Shown here one piece after another: positions 27,599-37,516 of a DNA stretch of 64,000 nt. Every line of letters starts with the position of its first letter. Position 1 is the stretch's first letter. The position numbers were made by a program, and so were the translations under genes. This DNA is from Fictibacillus arsenicus (GTDB lineage Bacteria; Bacillota; Bacilli; Bacillales; Fictibacillaceae), in assembly GCF_001642935.1 (NCBI RefSeq), contig NZ_CP016761.1, positions 1,922,001-1,986,000 of the forward strand, in the 5' to 3' direction. The notes under the pieces are model-generated. The model ran no database searches and was not told where the DNA came from. It saw only the letters and a program-made list of their open reading frames with translations.

Positions 27599-29461
27599 AT
27601 GGGCAAGATCGTACAGCTTGATGAGCATTTATCGAACAAGATTGCAGCTGGAGAAGTAGTAGAACGCCCAGCCTCTGTTGTTAAAGAACTTGTAGAAAAT
27701 TCAATTGATGCTAATGCTTCTAGAATCGAGATTGAAGTAGAAGAAGGGGGCTTGTCTCTCATTCGTGTGCTGGACAACGGCGACGGTATTGAGGCTGACG
27801 ATTGTGTCCTTGCCTTTAATCGTCATGCTACAAGCAAGATTAAGAGTGAACAAGATCTTATTCAGATTCGTACGATGGGTTTTCGTGGAGAAGCGCTGCC
27901 CAGTATCTCTTCCGTCTCTCAAGTAGAGTTGAAATCTTCTACAGGTGATGGCCCTGGTACTTATTTGTTTATCGAAAACGGTAAAATTAAAAAACAGCAG
28001 CAAACAAATAGCAGAAAAGGTACCGACCTGACAGTGCGTAATCTGTTTTATAACACACCTGCTCGTCTTAAACATGTAAAAACGATTCAGACAGAACTAG
28101 GGACGATAACCGATTTAGTCAACAGGCTTGCATTGGCAAACCCAGATGTTTCATTTCGTTTAAAGCATAACGGAAAAGAATTGCTGCATACATCCGGCAA
28201 TGGAAACTTGCTGCAGATTATTGCAGCCGTTTATGGTATTCAGACAGCAAAGAATATGATGCCGGTCTCCTGTACATCTCTTGATTATGAAGTAACAGGT
28301 TATATAGCCAAACCGGAGATGAACAGAGCATCCAGACAATATATCTCCCTGTTTATGAACGGCAGATATATTAAGAACTATGCTCTTTCAAAAGCTATTC
28401 AAAATGCATATCATACTTTCTTGCCGATTGGACGATTTCCGATAGCAGTTCTTTCCGTTAAGATGGACCCAACAATTATAGATGTAAACGTCCATCCTTC
28501 AAAACATGAAGCAAGACTTAGTAAAGAAACAGAACTAGTCCAATTAGTTGAAAATGAATTAAGAAAAGTAATAAAAGCTCAGCAGCTCATTCCCGAAGTT
28601 AATTTTCAGAAGAAAGAACAGAGGCAGAAAGAAACAGATATACAATCTTCTTTTTCGTTTGAATACTCTCAAAAGAAACAAGAGAAAGAGCCTTATCGAG
28701 TACCTGAACCTCCTGCTGAACTTGAAACTTCCAATCCTTCAAATTCACCTGTAAGCATTAAAGAAACAGTTCAAGTAAATGAAATGATGGATTTATTTTT
28801 AGATAGAAAGAAAAATTACACTGAAACAGTTTTCGAAAAGAAAGAAGATAGCACCGAAAAAACAGAGTCAAACCAAGAGAAGATACCTGTTCTTTATCCG
28901 ATCGGCCAGATGCACGGGACATATATACTTGCACAAAATGAAAATGGATTATATTTAATTGATCAGCATGCTGCGCAAGAAAGAATTAAGTATGAATACT
29001 TCAGGAAAAAAGTAGGTATGGTTGAACGTGAATTACAGCTGTTAACGGTTCCTTACACATTTGAATACACAACACATGAAGCTGCATTTATTAGCGATCA
29101 TTTAGATTTTCTAAGACTAGTTGGTCTGTTTCTTGAGTCCTTTGGACAAAATACTTTTATTGTTAGAGAACATCCGCAATGGTTTCCAAAAGGATATGAA
29201 AAAGAAACCATCATGGATATTATTCAGCAGGTACTAGATCATAAAAAGATTGATATAGAAAAATTAAGAGAAGAAGCTGCCATCATGATGTCATGTAAAG
29301 GATCTATTAAAGCAAACCATCATTTAAGTAACGATGAAATATTTGCTTTGCTGGAGACTTTGCGAAAATCTGAAGATCCATATACATGCCCTCATGGGAG
29401 ACCGATAACCATTCATCTATCAACTTATGAACTCGAGAAAATGTTCAAACGGGTCATGTAG
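27599..29461 (+). CDS. mutL: DNA mismatch repair endonuclease MutL
   Basis: A 620-residue GHKL ATPase with nicking endonuclease activity. The N-terminus has [28 protein letters not shown] and GFRGEAL. After a Lys/Glu-rich linker the C-terminal domain carries the endonuclease motif [12 protein letters not shown], a QLLTVP segment at the position of the B. subtilis clamp-binding motif, and CPHGRP. AAAAGGAGGC lies nine bases before the ATG. Endonuclease residues are expected since Bacillus lacks MutH. Confidence 0.97.
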   Translation: MGKIVQLDEHLSNKIAAGEVVERPASVVKELVENSIDANASRIEIEVEEGGLSLIRVLDNGDGIEADDCVLAFNRHATSKIKSEQDLIQIRTMGFRGEALPSISSVSQVELKSSTGDGPGTYLFIENGKIKKQQQTNSRKGTDLTVRNLFYNTPARLKHVKTIQTELGTITDLVNRLALANPDVSFRLKHNGKELLHTSGNGNLLQIIAAVYGIQTAKNMMPVSCTSLDYEVTGYIAKPEMNRASRQYISLFMNGRYIKNYALSKAIQNAYHTFLPIGRFPIAVLSVKMDPTIIDVNVHPSKHEARLSKETELVQLVENELRKVIKAQQLIPEVNFQKKEQRQKETDIQSSFSFEYSQKKQEKEPYRVPEPPAELETSNPSNSPVSIKETVQVNEMMDLFLDRKKNYTETVFEKKEDSTEKTESNQEKIPVLYPIGQMHGTYILAQNENGLYLIDQHAAQERIKYEYFRKKVGMVERELQLLTVPYTFEYTTHEAAFISDHLDFLRLVGLFLESFGQNTFIVREHPQWFPKGYEKETIMDIIQQVLDHKKIDIEKLREEAAIMMSCKGSIKANHHLSNDEIFALLETLRKSEDPYTCPHGRPITIHLSTYELEKMFKRVM

Positions 29462-29470
29462 GAGCTAACC

Positions 29471-30421
29471 ATGAAAGAAAAATTAGTAGTTATAGTAGGT
29501 CCAACTGCTGTTGGAAAAACGAAAACAAGCATCGAACTCGCTAAGGCAATTAATGGTGAAATTATTAGCGGTGATTCTATGCAGGTTTACCGTGGATTAG
29601 ATATTGGAACGGCGAAAATTACAGATGATGAAAGAGAAGGCATCCCTCATTACATGATTGATATCAAAGATCCTTCTGAGCCATTTTCTGTTGCTGAATT
29701 TCAAGAAAAAGCAAAAGAATTAATCAGTGATATTAATAATAGGGACAAGATTCCCATCATTGTTGGAGGTACGGGCCTCTATATCCGTTCGGTTACACAT
29801 CATTATGAGTTTTCAGAAGCGAACAAAAACAACGAGATCAGGGATAAACTTCAAAAAAAAGCAGATGTTGAAGGTCCAGAGGCACTTCATTTAGAACTAA
29901 AATCAATAGATCCTGTAAGGGCAGCTGAAATCCACCCTAATAATGTTCACCGTGTTATTAGGGCTCTAGAAATATATTATGAAACCGGCAGTATACCCTC
30001 AAAAGAACAAAAAAATATGCAAGGCAAAGATGAATCATCTTATAACCTAGCATTAGTAGGTTTAACAATGGAACGGGGAAAGTTATATCAGCGCATAAAT
30101 GAACGTGTAGATTTGATGGTTAAGTCAGGTGTAATTGAAGAGGCGAAGTGGTTATTACAGCAGGATATTTCCAAAAGCCTTGCAGCAAAAGCGATCGGTT
30201 ACAAAGAGCTTTTTCCTTATTTATTAGGTGAAAACACATTAGATGATGCTATAGCTCTTTTAAAACGAAATTCAAGGAGATATGCTAAAAGACAGTTCAC
30301 ATGGTTCAATAATCAGATGGACGTAAAGTGGTTTTCCATGGATGAATCCTCATTTGAGAAAAAATTTAAAGAAATTCGTCACTTTGTGGAAGGGAAATTA
30401 GATATTTCCGAGAATGTATAA
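29471..30421 (+). CDS. miaA: tRNA dimethylallyltransferase
   Basis: Transfers a dimethylallyl group to A37 of tRNAs reading UNN codons, the substrate for MiaB. The 316-residue protein has the P-loop [33 protein letters not shown] and the C-terminal [11 protein letters not shown]. It starts nine bases after mutL. The gene pair miaA-hfq follows the common bacterial order. Confidence 0.96.
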   Translation: MKEKLVVIVGPTAVGKTKTSIELAKAINGEIISGDSMQVYRGLDIGTAKITDDEREGIPHYMIDIKDPSEPFSVAEFQEKAKELISDINNRDKIPIIVGGTGLYIRSVTHHYEFSEANKNNEIRDKLQKKADVEGPEALHLELKSIDPVRAAEIHPNNVHRVIRALEIYYETGSIPSKEQKNMQGKDESSYNLALVGLTMERGKLYQRINERVDLMVKSGVIEEAKWLLQQDISKSLAAKAIGYKELFPYLLGENTLDDAIALLKRNSRRYAKRQFTWFNNQMDVKWFSMDESSFEKKFKEIRHFVEGKLDISENV

Positions 30422-30452
30422 AGGTAATGCCCAAAGAGGAGGATCTGTTCAC

Positions 30453-30689
30453 ATGAAGCAATCTATCAATTTACAGGATCATTACTTAAACCAATTACGG
30501 CGCGAAAACATTTATGTGACCGTATATTTGCTGAATGGCTTTCAGCTCAAAGGTTTAGTAAAGGGGTTTGACAACTTTACGGTTGTACTTGAGGCAGAAG
30601 GGAAACAGCACCTCATATATAAGCATGCCATTTCAACGTTCACCCCGCATCGAAATGTCGATTTATCTTCTGCAAATATGAATGAATAA
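30453..30689 (+). CDS. hfq: RNA chaperone Hfq
   Basis: A 78-residue Sm-like protein that forms a hexameric ring binding RNA. Sm1 motif [20 protein letters not shown] and Sm2 with YKHAISTF are clear. The ATG at 30453 follows AAAGAGGAGGA; longer in-frame starts overlap miaA. As in other Bacillaceae, the C-terminal tail after the Sm core is short. Confidence 0.96.
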   Translation: MKQSINLQDHYLNQLRRENIYVTVYLLNGFQLKGLVKGFDNFTVVLEAEGKQHLIYKHAISTFTPHRNVDLSSANMNE

Positions 30690-30694
30690 AAAAT

Positions 30695-30731
30695 ACTCCC
30701 TAAGAACCTGCTGAGTTCTAGGGAGTTTTTA
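30695..30731. terminator. Shared terminator between hfq and the minus-strand recombinase
   Basis: ACTCCCTAAGAAC / GTTCTAGGGAGT with A and T tracts on both sides, so it can act in both directions. The TAG stop of the minus-strand gene lies within the stem. Confidence 0.85.
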
Positions 30732-31692
30732 TTTGTTTAATGAAGTTATCATATCTTTGTAAAGTGAGATGCGATTTTAAACCGAACCAAGACTGTACTT
30801 CTTCGACTGTTTTACCTGAAGCTATAAAATTTAATATTGCTGTCCTTCGTAAGTGTTGAGAGCTTATACCTTGTCTAATACCAGATCGTCTGATTTCCTG
30901 TCTTAACATTTTCTGAATAGCGATTACTGTTAAGGGTTTTGGTTCATAAACTGAATAATCAAATCGAAAAGTACCCCTTTGATAATCAAATGCGATAAAA
31001 AAACGGTCAGAAGAATAATTATTTGGTCTGATAGCGGCAGGTATGTCTTCTTTGTATGTATATAAAAGTTGTTGGGTGAAATCAGTAAGAGGCAAGTGTC
31101 TAATTTCCGAAGTATTTATAACCGTTAACTGCTGTCTTGTAAAATTAACATGTTTCATTTCAATATTCGTCAATTCTTGTAAAGTTAATCCGTAATGGTA
31201 CAACAGCGATAGAATTGCTTCATTTCTTTTGATAAGCAAGTGTCTGTATTTTTGCTGCTTTTCGGTGAGACCATCAAAAGAAGAGAGAGTTTCAAACAGC
31301 TGCTGAAATTCTTCCTCTGTTATAAAATCTTTTTCTTGAAATTGATTATCTTCCTTTAAATCTTTTTCAATGACTGAAAACGGGTTTTCCTGGATAAGTC
31401 TTTGTGATTGAAGAAATTGAAAGAGACTCTTAATTACAGTAAAAACTCGTTTGCTGGTTGCCGTACTGTACTCTCTTTCTTCATTTAAAAATTGAAAATA
31501 TTCTTTTAACAGATCAGCAGTCATATTTTGAATCACAGTTAGATTGTCATTATTTTTAATAACTCTAACCCAGGCAAGAAAGTCCATAAGATCATAGTAA
31601 TACCTTTTAATCGTGCTTTTTTTCCTGCCTTTTTTTTGCAGATGTGAGATAAATGAATGGGCATATTCGGGTAAGTGTGGATACTCTTCCAT
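30718..31692 (-). CDS. Tyrosine recombinase-like protein, apparent catalytic-Arg substitution
   Basis: A 324-residue protein with the two-domain layout of XerC/D-type recombinases: an N-terminal SAM-like core-binding domain (~residues 5-100) and a C-terminal catalytic domain. HLRR supplies the His/Arg II pair and QRYDNF the nucleophilic Tyr. At the usual GLRxSEL position it reads GLTLQEL, so Arg I seems replaced by Thr, and the LGH motif reads FGL. It may be inactive or divergent. No element boundaries or cargo are visible beside it; it stands alone between hfq and a spore lipoprotein gene. Confidence 0.8.
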   Translation of the reverse strand: MEEYPHLPEYAHSFISHLQKKGRKKSTIKRYYYDLMDFLAWVRVIKNNDNLTVIQNMTADLLKEYFQFLNEEREYSTATSKRVFTVIKSLFQFLQSQRLIQENPFSVIEKDLKEDNQFQEKDFITEEEFQQLFETLSSFDGLTEKQQKYRHLLIKRNEAILSLLYHYGLTLQELTNIEMKHVNFTRQQLTVINTSEIRHLPLTDFTQQLLYTYKEDIPAAIRPNNYSSDRFFIAFDYQRGTFRFDYSVYEPKPLTVIAIQKMLRQEIRRSGIRQGISSQHLRRTAILNFIASGKTVEEVQSWFGLKSHLTLQRYDNFIKQIKTP

Positions 31693-31794
31693 AATTGCCT
31701 CCTATAACCTCTTTTTCCCATTATATCAAAGGCAATATTTTTTGCATATTTAACATGCGTCCTAACAAAACTATCTAAAAAAAGGATGTTGAAT

Positions 31795-32373
31795 ATGCGA
31801 AAATTATCAGTGGTATTTATGTGTCTATTTTTTGTTCTTGGTGCGTGTTCTGGAAAGAGCGGATCAGGGGATGAAACACTGGATACGAAGCAGGTAAAAT
31901 ACGACACTTCAGAGCGTAAGCCGAATTCTCAAATTGATTCACCGCGAGTGGCAGAACATAGTGAAGAAGTACATCAATCAAAAGATTTAGTACAGCTTGC
32001 TGAAAAGGTAAACGGCGTTGAAAAAGCATATGTAATCGTCAGTGGCAGTTATACACTGGTGGGAATTGTTTCTTCAGAACCAGTAGCGGCAGGTGAAGAA
32101 AATGATGATTTGCGCAGAGAAGTATATAGTGTACTAAAAGGAAACGCACATGGCAGGAATGCAGCGATTACGACTGATCCAGACAAAATTGAAAAAATAA
32201 AAGAGTTAGGTAAAAAAGCAGATCAAAGTAAAAAAGTAAGTCATAGTGGTGTATATAACGAGCTTGGCATAATAATCGGAAAGATAAAACCGCTTAAAGG
32301 ACATATGAAATCGACTAGAAGACAGGAGATGCATGAAGAAATAGACCATAACCGGGATGATTTATATGAGTAA
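31795..32373 (+). CDS. YhcN/YlaJ-family sporulation lipoprotein
   Basis: A 192-residue lipoprotein: hydrophobic signal with lipobox LGAC, then a polar linker and a YhcN/YlaJ domain (LVQLAEKVNGVEKAYVIVSGS). Members are found in the inner membrane of spores and some affect germination. The ATG at 31795 is chosen over 31786 because AAAAAAAGGA spaces correctly. A second, shorter family member lies in the spoVA2mob operon at 45112. Confidence 0.85.
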   Translation: MRKLSVVFMCLFFVLGACSGKSGSGDETLDTKQVKYDTSERKPNSQIDSPRVAEHSEEVHQSKDLVQLAEKVNGVEKAYVIVSGSYTLVGIVSSEPVAAGEENDDLRREVYSVLKGNAHGRNAAITTDPDKIEKIKELGKKADQSKKVSHSGVYNELGIIIGKIKPLKGHMKSTRRQEMHEEIDHNRDDLYE

Positions 32374-32462
32374 GAAATTCATTATTTCCTAAGGAAGCGC
32401 ATAAACAGACATTTTTAGACAGAATTAATTAACATAAGTTTTATTATGTTAACTTAAAGGCG

Positions 32463-32497
32463 ATAAAAAGCATTCTCCTCGTAAGGAGAATGCTTTA
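32463..32497 (-). terminator. Terminator of the yitT-family gene
   Basis: A perfect 13-bp stem AAAGCATTCTCCT / AGGAGAATGCTTT, loop CGTA, with a T-run on the minus strand. It may also serve the upstream plus-strand lipoprotein gene. Confidence 0.85.
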
Positions 32498-33121
32498 ATT
32501 ATTTCTTACAGGTTCAGTTTTCCCAGAGACATAAACAGAAGTTGATGTTTTTGTTGTACTCTTTAATTTTCCCGTTAGAAAAGAAGCGATTGTAATAGCA
32601 ATGATTGAGATAAAAGCATTCTTAAAGCCAAACATGACCACAGCAGATGAAACAATAATAAAATCAGTTACAAAAAGTGATACGCCCCGGTTGATATCCG
32701 ATTTTTGTTCAAGATATAAAGCTAGTATGTGGATTCCACCAAGAGAAGCACCTGAATTTAGTACAAAACTTACCCCGATACCAATCAGAATTCCAGCTAT
32801 CATAGCAGCAATTATTGGAGAGATCGTTGGAAAATGAACAAAATCCATTAGATCTGATATAACAGATATGAGTAAAATACATAAAAAAGTTGATAGTGAA
32901 AAAGTCCATCCCAGCTTTTTGATAGAAAGAACAAAGAAAGGGAGATTTACAATTAAAAAAAGAATACCCCACGACCATTCCGTCATGAAAGTGCCAAGTG
33001 TTGCAACACCAGCTGTTCCTCCAAATGTCAGTGAATGTACAGTTAACAGCTTAATTCCTGCAGCAGTTAAAAATAACCCTAAAATAATCATTATACTTTT
33101 ATAAAATTTAGTTTCCAACAT
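32495..33121 (-). CDS. YitT-family membrane protein
   Basis: A 208-residue polytopic protein of the YitT (DUF161) family with about five to six hydrophobic helices, including LTFGGTAGVATLG, SWGILFLIVNLPFF and LNSGASLGGIHILAL. It lacks the C-terminal DUF2179 domain of full-length YitT proteins (~280 residues), so it is the short type. Function is unknown. It is transcribed away from spoVK. Confidence 0.82.
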   Translation of the reverse strand: MLETKFYKSIMIILGLFLTAAGIKLLTVHSLTFGGTAGVATLGTFMTEWSWGILFLIVNLPFFVLSIKKLGWTFSLSTFLCILLISVISDLMDFVHFPTISPIIAAMIAGILIGIGVSFVLNSGASLGGIHILALYLEQKSDINRGVSLFVTDFIIVSSAVVMFGFKNAFISIIAITIASFLTGKLKSTTKTSTSVYVSGKTEPVRNN

Positions 33122-33361
33122 GATTTCCTACTTCCGATTTAACAATTCACTTGATATTTCATTATTTAACATATCACGGAAATCTTGCATACTTGAGTAT
33201 TTTTATTCGTCTGAAAATAGAAAACGTTTACAATTTATTAATATTTATTCATCAATAAAAAACAAGCTTGTCATTGTGGTAGATAATAATGCTTTGTCAT
33301 AAATTGATAACAGTGGGTAAATAAACGATATAGGCATTTGTCACAGGTATTATCTAAAAAA

Positions 33362-33369
33362 CATATATT
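33362..33369 (+). promoter_or_regulatory. Candidate sigma-E -10 element for spoVK
   Basis: CATATATT fits the sigma-E -10 consensus CATAYAHT exactly, 31 bases before the spoVK start. No convincing -35 is seen at 13-15 bases upstream, so the call rests on the -10 and on the mother-cell role of the gene. Confidence 0.35.
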
Positions 33370-33399
33370 GATTTGACTGGTAAAGAGAGGTGGTACCGC

Positions 33400-34350
33400 T
33401 TGAACGAACCTATCGCGATAAAAAAACAGCGGCAGATCAACATTGTATTGAACCAGGGAAATGAGAAGATCAAAGCAGATGATGCCTTAACTTTGGCAGG
33501 AAAAGATAAAGCGAAAGAGCAGCATATTCCATTAATAAAAATTGAACAAGATCTTAACAGGCTTGTTGGTATGGAAGATTTAAAACATCATGTCAAGGAA
33601 ATTTATGCATGGCTTCATATTAATAAATGCCGGCAAGAAATGGGACTGAAGGCAGAAAAACAGGCCCTTCATATGTTATTTAAAGGGAATCCAGGTACTG
33701 GGAAAACTACAGTGGCAAGGAAACTGGGTACACTTTTTCATGAAATGAAAGTATTATCAAAAGGTCATCTGATTGAAGCAGAAAGAGCGGATCTCGTAGG
33801 TGAATACATCGGTCACACCGCTCAAAAAACAAGAGAGTTACTGAAAAAAGCAAATGGAGGAATTCTCTTTATTGATGAGGCCTATTCTTTGGGCAGAGGT
33901 GGAGAAAAGGACTTTGGAAAAGAAGCGATTGATACACTGGTAAAAGCGATGGAAGATCAGCAGCATGAATTTATATTAATTTTAGCTGGCTACCCAAAAG
34001 AAATGGATCGTTTTTTAAAGCTAAACCCAGGTCTTCCTTCAAGGTTTCCGGTTGTTATTTCTTTTCCTGATTATTCGGTGGATGAACTAATGGAAATATC
34101 CAAAAGAATGCTTACCGAAAGAGAATACGTATTAACAAGAGACTGTGAGTGGAAATTAAAAACACATATTGAACGAGTCAAAAACTCCGGAAATGGCTCT
34201 TTTTCAAACGGAAGATACATTAGAAATATGATTGAAAAAGCTGTAAGAAGACAATCAGTAAGGCTTTTAAATGATGCACGGCAAGATAAAAAAGCATTGA
34301 TGACAATTCAAAGTGATGACCTTGTGCTAGAAGAACGTGATTTGATTTGA
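33400..34350 (+). CDS. spoVK: Stage V sporulation protein K (AAA ATPase)
   Basis: A 316-residue CbbX-type AAA+ ATPase needed for spore maturation. It has Walker A GNPGTGKTT, ERADLVGEYIGHTAQKT, Walker B GGILFIDEAYSL and arginine-finger region NPGLPSRFP. The TTG at 33400 is preferred because AAGAGAGGTGG lies seven bases upstream and the resulting start aligns with B. subtilis SpoVK; a TTG 27 bases earlier is also open. Confidence 0.94.
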   Translation: MNEPIAIKKQRQINIVLNQGNEKIKADDALTLAGKDKAKEQHIPLIKIEQDLNRLVGMEDLKHHVKEIYAWLHINKCRQEMGLKAEKQALHMLFKGNPGTGKTTVARKLGTLFHEMKVLSKGHLIEAERADLVGEYIGHTAQKTRELLKKANGGILFIDEAYSLGRGGEKDFGKEAIDTLVKAMEDQQHEFILILAGYPKEMDRFLKLNPGLPSRFPVVISFPDYSVDELMEISKRMLTEREYVLTRDCEWKLKTHIERVKNSGNGSFSNGRYIRNMIEKAVRRQSVRLLNDARQDKKALMTIQSDDLVLEERDLI

Positions 34351-34367
34351 TATGATGGAAGGAGACT

Positions 34368-34406
34368 ATGGAAAGCAGGGATCGCGAATTTGAACAGACA
34401 AAATGA
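34368..34406 (+). other. 12-codon upstream ORF overlapping the hflX start
   Basis: ATG-initiated frame [12 protein letters not shown] with AAGGAG at ideal distance. Its TGA stop lies past the TTG start of hflX (34390) in another frame. Either a translated leader that controls hflX by coupling, or the sign that the true start is here and the 5' end of hflX has shifted frame. Confidence 0.4.
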
Positions 34407-35646
34407 TTCAGTTCAGGAAAAAGCGATTCTCGTCGGCTGTCAGCTTCCGCGGCAGAACGACGAGCGTTTTTTTTATTCAATGGAAGAATTAAAGTCGCTG
34501 ACGAAAACAGCGAATGGAACAGTTTGCGCAGTGGTTTCTCAAAAAAGAGACAGGTATGATTCGGCTACTTTTATAGGTAAGGGAAAGGTAGAAGAATTGA
34601 TAACCCTTGAAGAAGAACTTGAAGTGGAACTTATTATATTTAACAGTGAACTGTCACCGTCACAAGTACGTAACCTTTCAAAACATTTTCAAGCAAGAAT
34701 TATAGACAGGACACAGCTGATTCTTGATATATTTGCTCAGCGTGCGAAAACAAGAGAAGGAAAGCTTCAAGTTGAACTTGCGCAGCTGGAATACCTCTTG
34801 CCGAGGCTTTCTGGCATAGGTACAAGCCTTTCAAGACTTGGCGGTGGAATTGGGACAAGAGGTCCTGGTGAAACAAAACTTGAAAAAGACCGGCGTCATA
34901 TAAGACTTCGTATTCATGAATTAAAACAGCAGCTAAACCAAGTGGTAAGCCATAGAGAAAGATATAGAGAACGGCGCAAACACCAAGGAGCCTTTCAAGC
35001 AGCACTAGTCGGCTACACAAATGCGGGAAAATCAACGATATTCAATAAGCTGACTGAGGCTGACAGTTATGAAGAAGATCAGCTTTTTGCGACGTTAGAT
35101 CCGTTAACAAGAAAAGTTAAACTGACAAGCGGTTTTCAAATGCTGCTAACAGATACAGTAGGCTTTATTCAGGATCTTCCTACTTCATTAATAGCCGCCT
35201 TTCGATCTACGTTAGAAGAAGCTGCTGAGGCAGATCTGCTTATTCACGTTATCGACGGATCAAGTGAAGACCGCAATCAGCATGAAAAAACAGTTAAACG
35301 GATATTGAGTGATTTGAAAGCTAGCCACATCCCAATGTTAACGATATACAATAAAAAAGATCAGTTTGCAGCAGACTTTTTACCAGAAAGTCCGTCTATT
35401 TCTATTTCAGCTTTAGCCGAACAAGATATTACAAAGTTAAAAGAAACAATTGAAAAAGAAGTAACTAAACAGCTTACCTATTATCAAATCAGCGTGCCTG
35501 CACACGATGGCAAACAGCTTGCGAGACTTCGGTCCGAAACGATCTTAATCAAACAGGAGTTTGATAAAGAAAAGCTGGTTTATAATTGCAGGGGATATGC
35601 CCTCTCATCAACTTCTATCGAATCAATCAGCAATAAAGGAGAATAG
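34390..35646 (+). CDS. hflX: GTPase HflX
   Basis: A 418-residue ribosome-associated GTPase implicated in rescuing or splitting stalled ribosomes. It has an N-terminal HflX domain (GKGKVEEL), a helical arm, and a G domain with G1 [10 protein letters not shown]3 [10 protein letters not shown] and G4 NKKD. The frame begins with TTG at 34390 with a weak ribosome site (AGGGAT), whereas a strong ribosome site and ATG sit just upstream in a different frame. The next gene follows by one base. Confidence 0.92.
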   Translation: MNRQNDSVQEKAILVGCQLPRQNDERFFYSMEELKSLTKTANGTVCAVVSQKRDRYDSATFIGKGKVEELITLEEELEVELIIFNSELSPSQVRNLSKHFQARIIDRTQLILDIFAQRAKTREGKLQVELAQLEYLLPRLSGIGTSLSRLGGGIGTRGPGETKLEKDRRHIRLRIHELKQQLNQVVSHRERYRERRKHQGAFQAALVGYTNAGKSTIFNKLTEADSYEEDQLFATLDPLTRKVKLTSGFQMLLTDTVGFIQDLPTSLIAAFRSTLEEAAEADLLIHVIDGSSEDRNQHEKTVKRILSDLKASHIPMLTIYNKKDQFAADFLPESPSISISALAEQDITKLKETIEKEVTKQLTYYQISVPAHDGKQLARLRSETILIKQEFDKEKLVYNCRGYALSSTSIESISNKGE

Positions 35647-35647
35647 C

Positions 35648-36916
35648 ATGTATTCGCAGTTCCAAAATGGAGATATCTTAGAGAAAACAGGAAAAATAGT
35701 ATCCGAAAGAATAAAGGATATACATGAATCCATTGATTCTGTTGCACAGTTTAATCAGCTTAAAGTTTTAAAAGCATTTCAGAAAAATCATGTAGGAGAT
35801 CATCATTTCAATCCAACTACAGGTTATGGATATGATGATTCTGGACGCGATACCCTCGAAAAAGTCTATGCTGATGTCTTTCAAGCAGAGGCAGCTATTG
35901 TCAGGCCGCAAATTATTTCCGGAACGCATGCTATCACATTATCTCTTTTTGGTGTGCTTCGTCCAGGTGATGAACTTGTATATATAACTGGAAAACCGTA
36001 TGATACTTTAGAAGAAATTGTCGGTATCAGAGGAACAGGTGAAGGGTCATTAAAGGATTATAACATCTCATACAAGCATATTGACTTAACTGAACAAGGA
36101 GAAATTGATTACGAAGCAGTAAAAGAATCTATTACAGAAAAGACAAAGATGATCGGTATTCAGCGTTCCAAAGGGTATGCTGATCGGCCTTCATTTACAG
36201 TGAATGATATTAAAGAAATGATTGAATTTGTAAAAAGTATAAAAGAAGACGTAATCGTATTTGTAGATAACTGTTATGGTGAATTCGTTGAGCAAACGGA
36301 GCCGATTGAAGCAGGTGCAGATATCATTGCAGGATCCTTAATTAAAAATCCTGGCGGAGGTCTTGCGAAAACAGGAGGATACATCGCGGGAACAGAATCA
36401 CTGATTAACAGGATTTCTTATCGTCTTACCTCTCCTGGAATAGGAAGGGAAGCAGGTGCATCACTTTACAGTTTGCAAGAAATGTATCAAGGCTTTTTCT
36501 TAGCTCCACACGTTACTGCACAGGCTTTAAAAGGAGCAGTTTTTACAGCTGCATTTTTGGAAGAGCTGGGCATGGAAACCCGGCCAGCATGGCATGAGAA
36601 AAGAACAGATCTCATCCAGTCTGTTATCTTTGGAGACAAAGAGAGAATGATTACATTTTGTCAGGCTATCCAAAAATCATCCCCAATTAATTCATTTGCA
36701 GTTCCATATCCTGATTACATGCCAGGTTATGAAGATGATGTAATTATGGCAGCAGGAACATTTATCCAAGGAGCGAGTATTGAGCTTACCGCTGATGGAC
36801 CGATCCGCCCTCCGTATATTGCATTTGTACAGGGCGGACTTACATTCGAACATGTTAAGATTGCTGTTATAGCTGCTGTGGATGAACTTTTAACACATGG
36901 TTTAATTAAAAAATAA
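35648..36916 (+). CDS. ynbB: PLP-dependent methionine gamma-lyase-like protein YnbB
   Basis: A 422-residue Cys/Met-metabolism PLP-fold enzyme of the family once named aluminium-resistance proteins. Motifs include HHFNPTTGYGYDD, RPQIISGTHAI, FVDNCYGEF and the presumed PLP lysine in GSLIKNPGGG. The physiological reaction is unsettled. It directly follows hflX and precedes glnR as in B. subtilis. The ATG at 35648 follows AAAGGAGAA. Confidence 0.88.
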   Translation: MYSQFQNGDILEKTGKIVSERIKDIHESIDSVAQFNQLKVLKAFQKNHVGDHHFNPTTGYGYDDSGRDTLEKVYADVFQAEAAIVRPQIISGTHAITLSLFGVLRPGDELVYITGKPYDTLEEIVGIRGTGEGSLKDYNISYKHIDLTEQGEIDYEAVKESITEKTKMIGIQRSKGYADRPSFTVNDIKEMIEFVKSIKEDVIVFVDNCYGEFVEQTEPIEAGADIIAGSLIKNPGGGLAKTGGYIAGTESLINRISYRLTSPGIGREAGASLYSLQEMYQGFFLAPHVTAQALKGAVFTAAFLEELGMETRPAWHEKRTDLIQSVIFGDKERMITFCQAIQKSSPINSFAVPYPDYMPGYEDDVIMAAGTFIQGASIELTADGPIRPPYIAFVQGGLTFEHVKIAVIAAVDELLTHGLIKK

Positions 36917-36923
36917 GCATCTT

Positions 36924-36949
36924 AAAAAGGCCGATAATGGCCTTTTTTT
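36924..36949 (+). terminator. Terminator after ynbB
   Basis: AAAAAGGCC / GGCCTTTTTTT with loop GATAAT. Confidence 0.88.
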
Positions 36950-36956
36950 AATTTGA

Positions 36957-36973
36957 TGTTACTTTTTCTAACA
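36957..36973 (+). promoter_or_regulatory. GlnR operator O1
   Basis: TGTTA-N7-TAACA matches the GlnR/TnrA consensus TGTNA-N7-TNACA perfectly. It lies seven bases upstream of the -35 element. Confidence 0.9.
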
Positions 36974-36979
36974 TTATGT

Positions 36980-37008
36980 TTGACATGTTAGCTTTTCTGA
37001 CATAAGAT
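36980..37008 (+). promoter_or_regulatory. glnRA sigma-A promoter with GlnR operator O2 in the spacer
   Basis: Consensus -35 TTGACA at 36980-36985 and -10 TAAGAT at 37003-37008, spacer 17. The spacer (36986-37002) is itself a second perfect GlnR box, TGTTA-N7-TGACA. Bound GlnR would block RNA polymerase directly. The two-operator layout matches the B. subtilis glnRA promoter. Confidence 0.9.
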
Positions 37009-37038
37009 ATAAAAAGAAGTTGAAAGGAGGTATTTAAA

Positions 37039-37440
37039 ATGAACGATATGAACCGCAGGAACTTACCTTTGTTCCCAATTAGCATTGTTATGCAGTTGAC
37101 AGAGTTATCTGCAAGACAGATTCGCTATTATGAAGAACATGAATTGATTCATCCTGCAAGGACAGAAGGTAATCGTCGTTTGTTTTCTTTCAATGATGTA
37201 GATAAGCTTCTTGAGATTAAAGCACTGCTCGAACAAGGCGTGAATTTAGCAGGTATCAAAAGGGTATTTGAACTTAACGAACAAGCTGCCGAATTAATTA
37301 AAAATCAGCAAAATGTTCAAGGAGTTAAAGAAATTTCGGAATCTGCGCTTCATCGCCGCCTAAAACGGGAATTGATTCATGCAGGAAGACACGGGAAGAC
37401 ATCTCTAATCCAAGGAGAACTTTCCAGGTTTTTTCATTAA
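37039..37440 (+). CDS. glnR: Glutamine synthetase repressor GlnR
   Basis: A 133-residue MerR-family repressor that shuts off glnRA when glutamine is plentiful, aided by feedback-inhibited glutamine synthetase. The N-terminal winged helix has [16 protein letters not shown] and [16 protein letters not shown]; the C-terminal tail contacts GlnA in B. subtilis. AAAGGAGG precedes the ATG. Two operator boxes at its promoter indicate autoregulation. Confidence 0.95.
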   Translation: MNDMNRRNLPLFPISIVMQLTELSARQIRYYEEHELIHPARTEGNRRLFSFNDVDKLLEIKALLEQGVNLAGIKRVFELNEQAAELIKNQQNVQGVKEISESALHRRLKRELIHAGRHGKTSLIQGELSRFFH

Positions 37441-37474
37441 ACAAAAACTGAATAATACTTAATAGGTGAACAAT

Positions 37475-37495
37475 CGCCTTAAATAGGCGTTTTTA
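37475..37495 (+). terminator. Weak hairpin between glnR and glnA
   Basis: CGCCT / AGGCG five-bp stem, loop TAAAT, then TTTTT. It is short enough to be a partial terminator that adjusts the glnR:glnA ratio. Confidence 0.5.
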
Positions 37496-37516
37496 TATTT
37501 AAAGGAGGAGAAAGAT

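Noticed and set aside
33120-33302. Short plus-strand frame between the YitT-family gene and spoVK
   Set aside because: AT-rich, no ribosome site, no similarity recognised; the gap is better read as a promoter region.
33333-33354. Full sigma-E promoter for spoVK
   Set aside because: The -10 is perfect but no -35 stands at the required distance; only the -10 was kept, at low confidence.
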